This document shows, one piece after another, positions 13,301-22,354 of a DNA stretch of 64,000 nucleotides (position 1 is its first letter; every line of letters begins with the position of its first letter). The stretch spans positions 2,433,501-2,497,500 of the forward strand of contig NC_092660.1 in the NCBI RefSeq assembly GCF_032118995.1. Reading direction: 5' to 3'. A program made the translations under genes and the position numbers. Below the pieces are notes generated by a model. The model saw only the letters and a list, made by a program, of their open reading frames with translations, made no database searches and had not been told where the DNA came from. The DNA is from Asterias amurensis. Taxonomy: Eukaryota > Echinodermata > Asteroidea > Forcipulatida > Asteriidae.

Positions 13301-15226
13301 GCCCAACCATAGGTAAGTGCAAATTTACTATATCAAGTTTAAAAATAATCTGAAACCCCTCAAAAGTAAATACTTAAATGCACTGGTCCACTATTGGTAA
13401 TTGCTCAAAATAATTGTTAGCATAAAACCTTACTTGGTAACGAGCAACGGAGACCTGTTGATAGTATAAAACATTGTGAGAAACAGCTCCCTCTGAAGTC
13501 ACGAAGTTTTTGAGAAAGAAGTAATTTCTTACAAAACTATGTGAATTGAATTCGAGAGCTCAGCTAAGGGTCCGAATTCAAGCATCTGAAAGCACACAAC
13601 TTCTTTGACAAGGGTGTTTTTTCTTTATTCTCTCGCAACTTCGACGACCAATTGAGCTCAAATTTTCACAGCTTTGTTATATATGCATATGTTGAGATAC
13701 ACCAAGTGAGAAGAATGGTTTGTGGAAACTACCAAAGGTGTCCATTGCCTCTTCTAGCTTATTTTTGTACAAAGTATACAATAATAACCCGTTTCCTCAC
13801 GTGACGTGCATTTTAAAGGCATTTTATACCTTTGTTTTTGTAACCGTTCGATTGTTTTAATCCCATATAAATGTAGTTATAACATAACCAAAAAAACTTC
13901 GAAACTTCAGTTCAAAAGGTGCATGGTTGCGAATGTTCACGCAGGAGGAATAACCATACAGGAATACACGGTCAATTTAAAACAAAACTTTTTTTTGGGG
14001 GGGGGAATAAATATTTTTTAATAACCGCAGTCCTTCGAGGTGAAAGTTTTTTTGTTCTCAAAATGCATTATACTATCCAATGCTGCTGTACTTATTACCA
14101 CGCAAGTTTGTATTGCCATTAATTTTCAGAGTCATTATCAAACATATACATACCCTTTAACTCATTTTGTTTCACCATCTATCACACGTTACTAGGTGAC
14201 TGTCGCGGATGCGCACGATGGACTTCCTGGCTAAACCGAGACTATCCGTCTGGCAGTGGTGACTGGGAGCATGTTGGAACCACCGGACACAACCCTGTAA
14301 GTATCAAGGAGTAAGGTTTTTTGAAGGTAGATATCAACTTGCTTAAAGGAACACGTTGCCTTGGATCGGACGAGTTGGTTTATTAAAAAGCGCTTGTTTG
14401 CTTCGAAATTGCGTGGTTTTCCTTTTACTGTGCGAACTAACACGGTCGGCCATTTATGGGAGTACAAAATCTGACTCCCATAAATGGCCGACCGTGTTAG
14501 TCGACGAGGTAAAAGGAAAACCGTGCAATTTCGAGGCATGTTTGTGTGGATCATTGTATTCTACTTTTACAACATCTTTCTACCCATATGCATTTTATAA
14601 AAAACGATTTCAAACGCTTTTTAAAGACCAACTTGACCGATCCAAGGCAACATGTTCCTTTAAAGACACTTAAAGGCATTGGACACCTTTGGTAATTGTC
14701 GAAGAACAGTCTTCTCACTTGGTGTATCCCATATGCATAAAATAACAAACCTGTGAAAAGTTGAACCCAATTGGTCGTCGAAGTTGCGAGAGAATAATGG
14801 AAGAAAAGTTTTATTAATAAAAAAAATGATTCACTCCCAGCCGGGTCATTTATCTCTGTAGGTAGTGTCACTTTCTGGCAATTATTGTAGTTTAGTTCAA
14901 TTTCCACCTTCAGTTTTTGTTTGCTTTGATCAACTTGCAATATGACTAATGAAATTTCGCGACAGTTTGACTTTGCCCTTCTGGAGATAATCGGTCCTGT
15001 CATGGTCTCTTACTTTGTCGAATTCTTTGATTCTTCCCCACAGTGTTCCAGTAAAGAGCCAATTGACGTCCAATGCCGCGTCCGCGGAACCAATCAGAAT
15101 TGGAGTGATGCCGGACAAGAGATCAAAACCAAATGTACCCCATCCGAAGGATTCGTCTGCTTAAATGCTGACCAACCTAGAGGGTCATCATGCTTGAACT
15201 ACGAGCTTCGCTTCCTGTGTCCTTAG
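9819..15226 (+). CDS. Secreted protein with three WxxW (mucin/CILP-type) domains
   Basis: Coding exons: 9819-9873, 10750-10826, 11509-11722, 12229-12305, 13105-13312, 14196-14296, 15044-15226; all junctions keep frame, giving about 304 aa. A 5' non-coding exon ends at 9143. Residues 1-18 form a signal peptide (MKAALFVICCMLAVESIRG). Then come three copies of a two-exon module. The first exon of each encodes W-x-x-W, R-D-x-P-S-x-x-G-D-W-E (HYWSAWYDRDNPSGSGDWE; STWTPFKDRDNPSASGDWE; RWTSWLNRDYPSGSGDWE). The second encodes a Cys-rich half ending C-x-D/N-Y-E/D-[IVL]-R-[YF]-x-C-P. This pattern is the Mucin2_WxxW domain known from gel-forming mucins and cartilage intermediate layer protein. Those families carry it beside other domains, whereas this protein is almost only WxxW. 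It is presumably extracellular (mucus, matrix or coelomic fluid). Introns carry several TTAA elements and foldbacks. Confidence 0.85.
10270..10358. repeat. (AAAC)n-(AGAC)n compound microsatellite
   Basis: Tandem AAAC units change into tandem AGAC units; it lies in intron 2 of the WxxW gene. Long poly-Cys/Leu/Phe frames on the minus strand are artefacts of it. Confidence 0.9.
10500..10632. repeat. MITE-like element, 'GGCTACGGC' family, copy 2
   Basis: Related to 3565-3702 (shared GTCCTA...CAACGC and GCCGTAG...GTAGCCG blocks). It sits in intron 2 of the WxxW gene. Confidence 0.45.
11021..11403. mobile_element. TTAA-type MITE (family A), full copy in intron 3
   Basis: Inverted ends GACACTGGACACTATTGGTAA and GAGTAATTACCAATAGTGCCC; interior with TGTATCTCAACATATGCAT, TCGTCGAAGTTGCGAGA and AGAGGGAGCCGTTT blocks that recur in every family member. 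No coding capacity; it must depend on transposase made elsewhere. Confidence 0.8.
11741..11860. mobile_element. Foldback family B, left arm only
   Basis: Starts TTAA-AGGAACACGTTGCCTTGG just after the exon ending at 11722 and matches the left arm of the full copy at 14347-14659. The right arm is replaced by the AT-rich palindromic stretch that follows. Confidence 0.65.
11876..12010. repeat. Cryptic palindromic ACGTACATGATAAT array
   Basis: About six irregular repeats of the self-complementary words GTACGTACATGATAATTA and GTACGTAC in both orientations. Intronic. It would form local hairpins. Confidence 0.7.
12541..12919. mobile_element. TTAA-type MITE (family A), intron 5
   Basis: Preceded by TTAA (12537-12540), begins AGGCAATGGACACTATTGG and ends in a matching inverted end (AGCGTCCAGTGTCTTC). 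Opposite orientation to the copy at 11021. Confidence 0.75.
12990..13085 (-). mobile_element. tRNA-derived SINE fragment
   Basis: On the minus strand it reads as a tRNA-like head with a B-box-type GGGTTCGAATCC. It abuts the acceptor of exon 6 of the WxxW gene, so the SINE supplies part of the polypyrimidine region context. Confidence 0.5.
13381..13752. mobile_element. TTAA-type MITE (family A), intron 6
   Basis: Same interior blocks as the other copies; ends CACTGGTCCACTATTGG and CCAAAGGTGTCCATTGCC. Confidence 0.75.
14347..14659. mobile_element. Foldback element family B, complete copy with TTAA duplication
   Basis: A near-perfect palindrome: left end AGGAACACGTTGCCTTGG, right end CCAAGGCAACATGTTCCT, with inner arms around GGCCATTTATGGGAG / CTCCCATAAATGGCC. 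TTAA flanks both ends (14343-14346 and 14660-14663). TTAA target duplication is typical of piggyBac-type transposases. No coding capacity. Confidence 0.8.
14671..14817. mobile_element. TTAA-type MITE (family A), left half
   Basis: Begins TTAA-AGGCATTGGACACCTTTGG and follows the family interior up to the AATAATGGAAGAAAAG block, then stops. It starts only 8 bases after the TTAA that ends the foldback element. Confidence 0.65.
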
Positions 15227-15324
15227 TGTGCTTCTGAGCCGTTAGTTCGACCCCATGGTTTACACACTGACCAAAGAGAAGACACTTGCAAATGTGTGGG
15301 GTTAGGTCAGTTGGTAAAGGTACT

Positions 15325-15478
15325 GGGGTCGATTTCACAAAGAGTTAGGACTAGTCCTAACTTAGGACTAGTCCTAGGAGATATACAAATTGCATGGATA
15401 GTCCTAAGTTAGGACGAGTAACTAGTCCTAACTCGAGATAAGACTAGTCCTATATAACTCTTTGTGAAATCCACCCCT
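15325..15478. mobile_element. 'GACTAGTCCTAACT' foldback (family C), copy 1
   Basis: Inverted ends GTCGATTTCACAAAGAGTT and AACTCTTTGTGAAATCCACC around repeated TTAGGACTAGTCC blocks. Further copies at 37836-37996 and 59381-59916. Confidence 0.75.
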
Positions 15479-15824
15479 GGACACGTGTGGTAACAAAACT
15501 CAGAATACAGCATAACAAACTTTCTTGGTAACGAGTCACGGAAAGCTGTTGATAGTAAACATTGTGAGAAACAACACCCTCTGAAGTAATGTAGTTTTTG
15601 AGAAAGAGGTGATTTCTCACCCCAATATTTAAATCTGAGAAAGAATTCAGGCTGAAGTCTTTCTCAGGCATAAGAAAACAAGGGTGTATTTCTTTCTTTT
15701 CTTGCGACTCCGATGACCAATTGAGCCCAACTTTTCACAGATTTGTTATTTTATGCATATGTTGGGATACACCAAGTGAGAATACTGGCCTTTGACAATA
15801 TTACCAAAGGTGTCCAGTGCCTTT
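15479..15824. mobile_element. TTAA-type MITE (family A)
   Basis: Abuts the family C element. Right end CCAAAGGTGTCCAGTGCC-TTTAA; the left end is shortened. Confidence 0.65.
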
Positions 15825-17260
15825 AAAGGTGTGTTAAAGGGGTGGACATTTCTGCTACAGCTGGGCATGATAACGCTTGCACTTATTTAAGCTAAATTAT
15901 AATAATTAAAGGCTATTGATGTTTATGCTAATTTTGTTCAGTCATCCTCTCATTCAATTAGAGCTAGTGGCGTTAAAAAAGGAGGGCAGTTTTGTTTTGT
16001 ATTATTAAGTTTTGTCTATGGGAGTTCTCGGACTTTCGGGACCCAAATGCATTACACAGGATCTTTCAAGACAATAAATGTTGTTGTTTATATAAATTTA
16101 CTAATCAGAGATATTGCGTCAAAATACTGCGTAGGTTAGTTGAATTGTTGATAAGCCACAGGATAGTCTACTGAAAAATAAACAAACAAGGCTCCGTTTC
16201 CATGCTATAATTGGGTATTTTTTCTTTTTTTGACTAACTCTATGTTCACTATATGGATCGAAATAAAACGCATCCTACCATTATTACGTTTGTATGTGTG
16301 ATTGTGTTGTACCTTGTCATGTTGTATAGCCTGTGCAGGGTGAGTCAAAAAGAAGATGACGATTTGTGATTTTGTTCTCAAACAAATGAAACTCAAATTT
16401 CATTAACACAGAACAAACACTCTTTCCTGCCTATTAGAATACAAGACTGAAATTTTATCATTCCTACGAGGAGTAATGTCTATTTTAATCAATGTACTCA
16501 AAAAAGGGCGCTATCAGACGAAGTTTGTACACATTTTGCCATAATGGAGCGGGAAATAAAATCCTGCCACACCGGTATAGAGAAATCTATCCCCCGGAGA
16601 TTCTCTGAAGGAGGAGGCTTCAAAAGGGGTGATATCGTAAAAGTTTTACACAGTTCGACGCGGCTGGGCGCATTGTCCATGGTAGCGAGGCTGGGTCTAA
16701 TGCCCATGATAGCGAGACTGATCTTTGTCCTCGGTGCAAAACAATCAATCCTTGTCGCACATGGTCAAGCACGTCCGAGGACAGTTTGTTAATAAATCAA
16801 AACATAGTGTTTAAGTGAAATCATGGCTCACCAATCTTTCAGTTAAAATCAGCCATATTGAGCGTCATTAACAAAATCAATACCACCCTTCCTGAAAAGC
16901 AACCAACGGCGTCCTTGTAAGGGTCTATGGCGTTTTGTATCCTCTTTTAGGTCACGAGAATCTAAGCCCCCTAATAAGACACATGGTCCTTAATTATACA
17001 GAAGGTTTTAACAATCAATCTTAATTTGGACAAATAAGTCTTTTCTCGGACAAAGGCTCGATCAATAATCTAATGAAAATATTTTAATAAACGGAGCGTG
17101 CCTGGATACTAGACACGATGCAGGCACGCAGGCTAGGGCACCAGACCTTTACTATTCTATTTGGTCATCATCATCTGAGCCGGGGCCAATTTCTTTTTGA
17201 TGAATATTTGTATGACCCTACCTTGGATGACAAGGCGGGTTGGCTATTTGCTAAATCGAT
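15825..17260. other. Intergenic, nothing recognised
   Basis: AT-rich sequence without a supported gene. A short 82-codon frame at 16544-16792 has no recognisable motif and no splice or promoter context. The phrase GCAGGGTGAGTCAAAAAG near 16334 looks repeat-like but could not be assigned. Confidence 0.4.
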
Positions 17261-17270
17261 CCAGTTGGAA

Positions 17271-17277
17271 TATAAAA
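17271..17277 (+). promoter_or_regulatory. TATA box of the fibrinogen-related gene
   Basis: A consensus TATAAAA lies about 210 bases upstream of the ATG at 17482. A start site near 17300 would give an unspliced 5' UTR of about 180 bases. Position and consensus only. Confidence 0.5.
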
Positions 17278-17481
17278 ATTGCGACGTATCGCAGAGTTAT
17301 GACGTAGGTCAGAGCTCCGTCTGTGATAGGTCGAAACCTGTTGAAGGTGTGTACACACGTGAGTAAATTGCTGCAGTCGCCCGAAGGCGGCACTCATCTT
17401 GCGGCGCCAACGGATACTTTCCACACTGGTTTTGATGAGCGCCTCGAGAATAACACATACTAGATTCATCATCTCCCAAGC

Positions 17482-18471
17482 ATGGAGAAAATAACAAACG
17501 TTCTCGCCCATCTTGAAAGATTGAAATTTAAAATCTGTCTTACTTTACTTCTTGGACTGGTTTCACTGAACGGCTCCCAAGCCCATCTTGACCGTACATT
17601 TTTCGCAGCTAACCATCGGTCCCTCGAGAATGTCGATTTCTCAGTAAAGAATTTCAGCTCAGCTGTACTCTGTGTGAGTTACTGTCACTCTGAACATGAA
17701 TGCAAATCAGTAAACTACCGTCTGAAAGATCAACGATGTGAGCTGAATAATGCCACCAAAGACCAGTATCCTGATAACTTTGCCGACGAGTATGGCAAGG
17801 TATACTATGACGATGATGTGAACACCCCTCACTCCTCACTGTTCGGTTGTAACGAGCTCCTTGAGGCGGGTTTTGAGAGCGGTATCTACACTATCTTTCC
17901 CAGTGGGTTACCGGAGGGTCTCAGGGTCTACTGTGACATGACAACCACTGGAGGAGGATGGATCGTCATTCAAAGGCGCCTAGATGGGAGCGTTGACTTC
18001 TACCGGGACTGGGCGGACTACCGGGCAGGTTTTGGCAACTTGGCGGGTGAGTTTTGGCTGGGAAACGAAAATCTACGCGCCTTGACAGAGTCGGAAGGGA
18101 CATGGCAGTTCCGCGCCGAAATTGAAGACTGGAATGGCGGAAAACTTTGGTCAGGGTCTGGTGTTTTTCGAGTCCACGGAGATAACTTTGCGGTCCATAG
18201 CGATGTAGAAACCGGTAGCCGTATTTTTTCTGTGCAGGATGGTATGTTATTCAGCACAAGGGACAGGGACAATGACGTCAATTCCAATACACACTGCGCA
18301 CAGCATACCAAAGGAGGTTGGTGGTATAGCAGTTGCTACAAAGCTAACTTAAACGGTTTGTACTATAACGGAGCAAGGCAAGCTGAAGATGGAATAACAC
18401 TGTTTTATGGGGGCAAAAGTTTTTCACACACAATGAAAACGTGCAGCATGAAAATTCGCCGTGTTGTGTGA
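17482..18471 (+). CDS. Secreted PAN/apple plus fibrinogen-related lectin, intronless
   Basis: A single 329-residue open frame. Residues ~18-34 are a hydrophobic signal segment (CLTLLLGLVSLNGSQA) after a longish charged start. Residues ~40-112 form a PAN/apple-like module with Cys 64, 68, 74 and 86 and the phrase CELNNAT. Residues ~121-329 are a complete fibrinogen C-terminal domain: FGCNELL, VYCDMTTTGGGWIVIQRR, a GEFWLGNENL block, DRDNDVN calcium loop (261-267), and HCAQ...GGWWYSSCYKANLNGLYY. The two standard disulfide pairs (Cys 123-151 and 272-285) are present. Proteins of this class (ficolins, tachylectin 5) bind acetylated sugars on microbes; binding here is inferred from intact calcium and pocket regions. 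No intron interrupts the frame, unlike the flanking genes, which could mean retroposition or intron loss. The start has a usable context (AGCATGG) and a TATA box upstream. The alternative is a developmental matrix protein rather than a defence lectin. Confidence 0.92.
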   Translation: MEKITNVLAHLERLKFKICLTLLLGLVSLNGSQAHLDRTFFAANHRSLENVDFSVKNFSSAVLCVSYCHSEHECKSVNYRLKDQRCELNNATKDQYPDNFADEYGKVYYDDDVNTPHSSLFGCNELLEAGFESGIYTIFPSGLPEGLRVYCDMTTTGGGWIVIQRRLDGSVDFYRDWADYRAGFGNLAGEFWLGNENLRALTESEGTWQFRAEIEDWNGGKLWSGSGVFRVHGDNFAVHSDVETGSRIFSVQDGMLFSTRDRDNDVNSNTHCAQHTKGGWWYSSCYKANLNGLYYNGARQAEDGITLFYGGKSFSHTMKTCSMKIRRVV

Positions 18472-18694
18472 AATAATTGACCAATATTTTATTGCAAAAA
18501 TGTTAATGTTAATAACTTACAGCGCGTGGTTTCTCAAAATTGTTTAAAATTCTCAAAAATTTAAAATAAGAGATCAATAACTTGCGATCTTGAAATAACT
18601 GCAACAACAGTTAGTGTCAGCAATCAGCCAAAGTGGGAAAAGGAACGAAATTAGACAACTCTTCGTGCCAAGAAATGTGATCATGTGACACCGA

Positions 18695-19005
18695 ATCCTG
18701 AAGAGTCTTCACTGGCTACCAGTTGAGTCACGCTCTCAATTTAAGATCCTCCTACTTGTGTTCCGCTGCCTCAATGCCTCAGCCCCTTCATATCTCATTG
18801 ACTTATTGTCAATCAAAGAACCTGTCAGAAATTTGCGTTCCTGTTCCCAAACGACAATTGTTCACACTCAAAGAACTAAACATAGTTTGGGGGGGGGGGG
18901 GTGCCTTTTCAGTACATCAGACAATCAACTTTGCTTAAATATCACCTTTTTTCAAAATCCTACTCTACGGCGCTGTGAGCAACAACTGTTGAACTAGCGC
19001 ATTAT
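18695..19005 (+). mobile_element. LINE 3' relic (CR1/L2-like)
   Basis: Translation gives LHWLPVESRSQFKILLLVFRCL, with the RT C-terminal pattern of CR1/L2 LINEs, split here: LHWLPVESRSQFK then ILLLVFRCLNASAPSYL. A poly-G run interrupts it. It ends in CGCATTATAAATTGAT plus GATC/GATT simple repeat, a typical 3' tail. Inactive. Confidence 0.65.
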
Positions 19006-19756
19006 AAATTGATCGATTGATCGATCGAGTGAGTGGTTGATTGACTGATATTGATAATTTGAAAAGCTTATTTTTCACGCTGTGTGAATCCTTCACAGAG
19101 AAAACTGGTTTATTGAATTTCCTGTAATAGCCTTTTTGACGCATTCAAATGGACATATACATTAAATATGAAATACAAATGTCTGATAGCTTTAGAGCCA
19201 ATGTTTGAATACGCGAATAGTCTTCATGCCTTTTTTGCAAGTTTTATATCCGACAATTACATGAGCGTTAACAGAAGATTTCTAACAAATCTGGAGAACA
19301 AAATATATGACATATATAATAAAAAAATATGTTTATATTTTTTTATTTTAAAGGGCATGTTTCTTTTTGCCATTTCAACCTGATTTAGAGGGAACTGTTG
19401 ATTAGTTATTTGTAATGAGCCATCAACCCAATTTCAAAGAGCTGCTTAAACAGTAATGTTTTATCATTTCTCTAACCCTGTAGCATTTCTGCCAAACCTA
19501 TGAGGGAAGTTTCCCGACCAGGACAATCTTTATATAACATGTAAATTATTGGTAAAAAAATGTATATGTTACCAGTTATTGTTTTCACATCTTTTGAGCA
19601 CATATCAGTGTGTTTGTGTAATAGCTGACGCTATGTCCTCATAGCTAGTTAGTATTTGAAATGTATTGTATTTGAAACTAATGTCACGTCTAATTTAAAA
19701 GGATAGCTGTTTTATTATCAGTATATTGGATATACTTTTCATTTCATATTCTTCCC

Positions 19757-20231
19757 GAAAATGTTAAAAGCGAGACCGGATCGTATCTAGTCCAGTCAGG
19801 GTACAGCGATTTCCACCGTTAATCCAAAACTCCCATTACGAAAAAATCAACTATAATAGACAGCATGGTTTTCCTGCACGGTGATTGGCTGACGATGACA
19901 TCATCGACTAATATGACAGCATGCGGTTTTTCGTTGGTATGGTGCCCCGACCACAAAGGCAGCGTAAGTCAATAACAAAAGAGCCCGTCTATACCATGGG
20001 ATGAATGAGCTGATCCTCACTGAGCTCATAGAAAGGCGCTTTTACCATGCCAACGAAAAACAGCTTGCTGCCATATTCGTCGATGATGTCATCGTTAGCC
20101 AACCACCCGTGCAGGAAAACCACGCTGTCTAATGTTGATTTTTTTTCGTAATGGGAGTTTTGGATTAACGGTGGAAATCAATGTATCCTGACCAGACTAG
20201 GTACGATCCGGTCTCGTTTTTAACATTTCCA
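19757..20231. mobile_element. Long foldback element (~475 bp)
   Basis: The first ~170 bases and last ~170 bases are inverted copies: AATGTTAAAAGCGAGACCGG against CCGGTCTCGTTTTTAACATT, then CCGTTAATCCAAAACTCCCA against TGGGAGTTTTGGATTAACGG, then TTTTCCTGCACGG against its complement. A unique central spacer lies near 19950-20030. No open frame of note. Transposon class is undetermined. Confidence 0.85.
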
Positions 20232-20818
20232 GGTAGAATATGAAATAATCTATCAATACATACTAATTGGGGACTGTTGCCGACATTCATAACGGGGAAA
20301 TTTGCCGTGTTTTTGTGATTTGTTTTCTCTGTTTTTGAAGCCATTTTTTACGTACACATTTCTCTTTTTAAAATTTGAGTTGCACCGATTTTGTTTTAAT
20401 ACATAACGACAGATATGCTCTTCGTTTCAATTTACTGGTACATTATTTTGATTGAGACTTTTCAGAAAAGGCTAAAAATGACCAAATGAGGGGATAATAG
20501 AAATCAGACTTACATGAGACTTGAGGTGCAGCGAGCTTGGGCTGGACACGAACCAGAAGTAAATTCAGAAAGAAAAAGGGCTTCGCCTCGTAGATGAAAT
20601 TGTGACCACCGGTCCCTTTATCTGCACTGATGTGTTGTACCACTTTACGCATTCCAGAACTGGGTACCGTGGGTATTAATACAAAGTTATCAACAAAAGA
20701 ACCGTCTAAATGGGAAAATGAGCACAGTATATGCAAATTAACTATGATTATGTTAAACTTATACAAGTCCTCTGACGTCACAACAGTATCAGTCTCTTCG
20801 GTAGTTATAAGTCATTGC

Positions 20819-21081
20819 ATTGGGTGCGTTCGATTAACTTCCCTGGGTCGACCCCGGTCTGCCCCCGGTATGTTTATATAGATTTGACGTCATTCCAGTG
20901 GCTCACCCGGGTCAGCCCCAAGTGCCCTGCTTGTGGAGTGGGTCACTTGGGGCTGGCCCCAGGTGCATGACGTCACTACGAGAGGGTGCGTAATGGTTCG
21001 AAGCTCTTGTCAGGGGCTCCCCGAGTGAGCCTCGCGGGGTCAACCCAGGGTCAACCCAGGGAAGCTAAACGAACACACCCA
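20819..21081. mobile_element. GC-rich inverted-repeat MITE
   Basis: Ends GGGTGCGTTCGATTAACTTC and GAAGCTAAACGAACACACCC; repeated GGGTCGACCCC / GGGGTCAACCC motifs inside. Markedly more GC-rich than its surroundings. Confidence 0.7.
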
Positions 21082-21107
21082 CTTTATTGACCAAAATGAA
21101 ACATGAA

Positions 21108-21440
21108 ACATTTGTTTTAAGGGGGTTTGGATACTTTTAGTATGACACAAAACACAACGTCCACATATTTACAATAAACTTTGAAGATAATGATGGTAGA
21201 AAGCTTCCCTTAAAGTATTACTTGCTGAGTTGCTGTCGTTTTTGAGAAATGAGTAAAACAATATCACGAAAATAGTTTTTGTCTCAGGAAACGAACATTA
21301 TTTTAGCATGTACAACGTGTTTTTATCAATGGTTTTCACGCGACTCTCCTGAAAACACCGTTCTGTAATTTTCACAATAATATGTCAAAAAAATTTGACG
21401 ACGAATGAAGCTAAAACTTTGTAAACTCTAGTACATGAGT
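21108..21440. repeat. 'CACAAAACACAATGTCCAC' repeat family
   Basis: Shares ACACAAAACACAACGTCCAC, GGTAGAAAGCTTCCCTTAAA, TTGAGAAATGAGTAAAACA and ATGAAGCTAAAACTT blocks with 34900-35580, 44460-44640, 45018-45130 and 59925-59965. The family resembles a divergent relative of family A in its overall plan. Confidence 0.55.
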
Positions 21441-21511
21441 CGTAACATTTGACGTCAATATTTGCGGTCAATGTTGGATGTCATACACGGCCACCGAAGT
21501 AAGCCCGTTAA

Positions 21512-21961
21512 AGACACTGGAAACGATTGATATGGTCAAAGACCAGTATTCTCACCTGGCGTATCCGGTGAAAATTTAGGTTCAATTGGTCAGTGAAGTT
21601 GCAAGAGAAAATGAAAGAAAAACACCCTTTGCACAAATGTATGTGCTTCCAGATGCTTAAAGCCTTTTAATAATTTGAATAAGAAATCGCCTCTTTCTTG
21701 TTGAAGTTGCGAAGAATAATGCAAGAAATTGTCGCACAAGTTGTGTGCTTTCAGATGCTTGAGTTCGAACCCTCAGCTGAGCTCGCGAATTCGATTCAAA
21801 TATTTTGTGAGAAATTACTTCTATCTCAAAAACTACCTCGTTGCAGAGGGAGCCGCTTCTCACAATATTTTATACTACCAACAGCTCTCCGTTACTATTA
21901 ACCAAATAAGTTAATATGCTAACAATTAGTTTGAGTAATTACCAATAGTGTCCAGTGCCTT
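21512..21961. mobile_element. TTAA-type MITE (family A), with internal duplication
   Basis: Begins after TTAA with AGACACTGGAAACGATTG and ends CCAATAGTGTCCAGTGCC-TTTAA. It is longer than the family norm because the TGTGCTTTCAGATGCTT block occurs twice. Confidence 0.7.
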
Positions 21962-22354
21962 TAACACAAGAAAATCAGTGTTATGTCAGTGATAAACCCA
22001 ACATTCTTGAAAAATATATAGGTTACCAAGTTCACGTTTACGTTATCAAATAACGAGGATGGTTGCAAAGTGATGCTATCATGGTTCTGTGCAAACTTGT
22101 TCATAGCGCGATAAGGGCAGATTTGGTTCCCCGAATGCAAAGTCCAAAATCCACGCCATGCAAACTACCAACACATCGTAATAATAGATATGTACATAAA
22201 TATATGCTGATATAATGACACCACTACATGCTTTATATGAACCAGTAAGGTATAGTCAACCGTCTGTGATTGCTTTAGAGCATGATTTCAGGATACTTTT
22301 GTATTTTGGTTTAGCCTACTGTCGTCTTTGATTTATCTTTCCTCAATTAAACCA

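Noticed and set aside
14356-15003. Open frames of 105-150 codons on both strands
   Set aside because: They read through the foldback element and a partial MITE; mirrored translations on both strands are expected from a palindrome.
15325-15478. Regularly spaced short repeats suggestive of a CRISPR array
   Set aside because: The TTAGGACTAGTCC blocks are parts of an inverted-repeat transposable element that recurs elsewhere, in an animal genome; there are no spacers or cas genes.
16544-16792. An 82-codon frame upstream of the fibrinogen-related gene
   Set aside because: No domain, no signal peptide and no splice context; kept as unassigned sequence.
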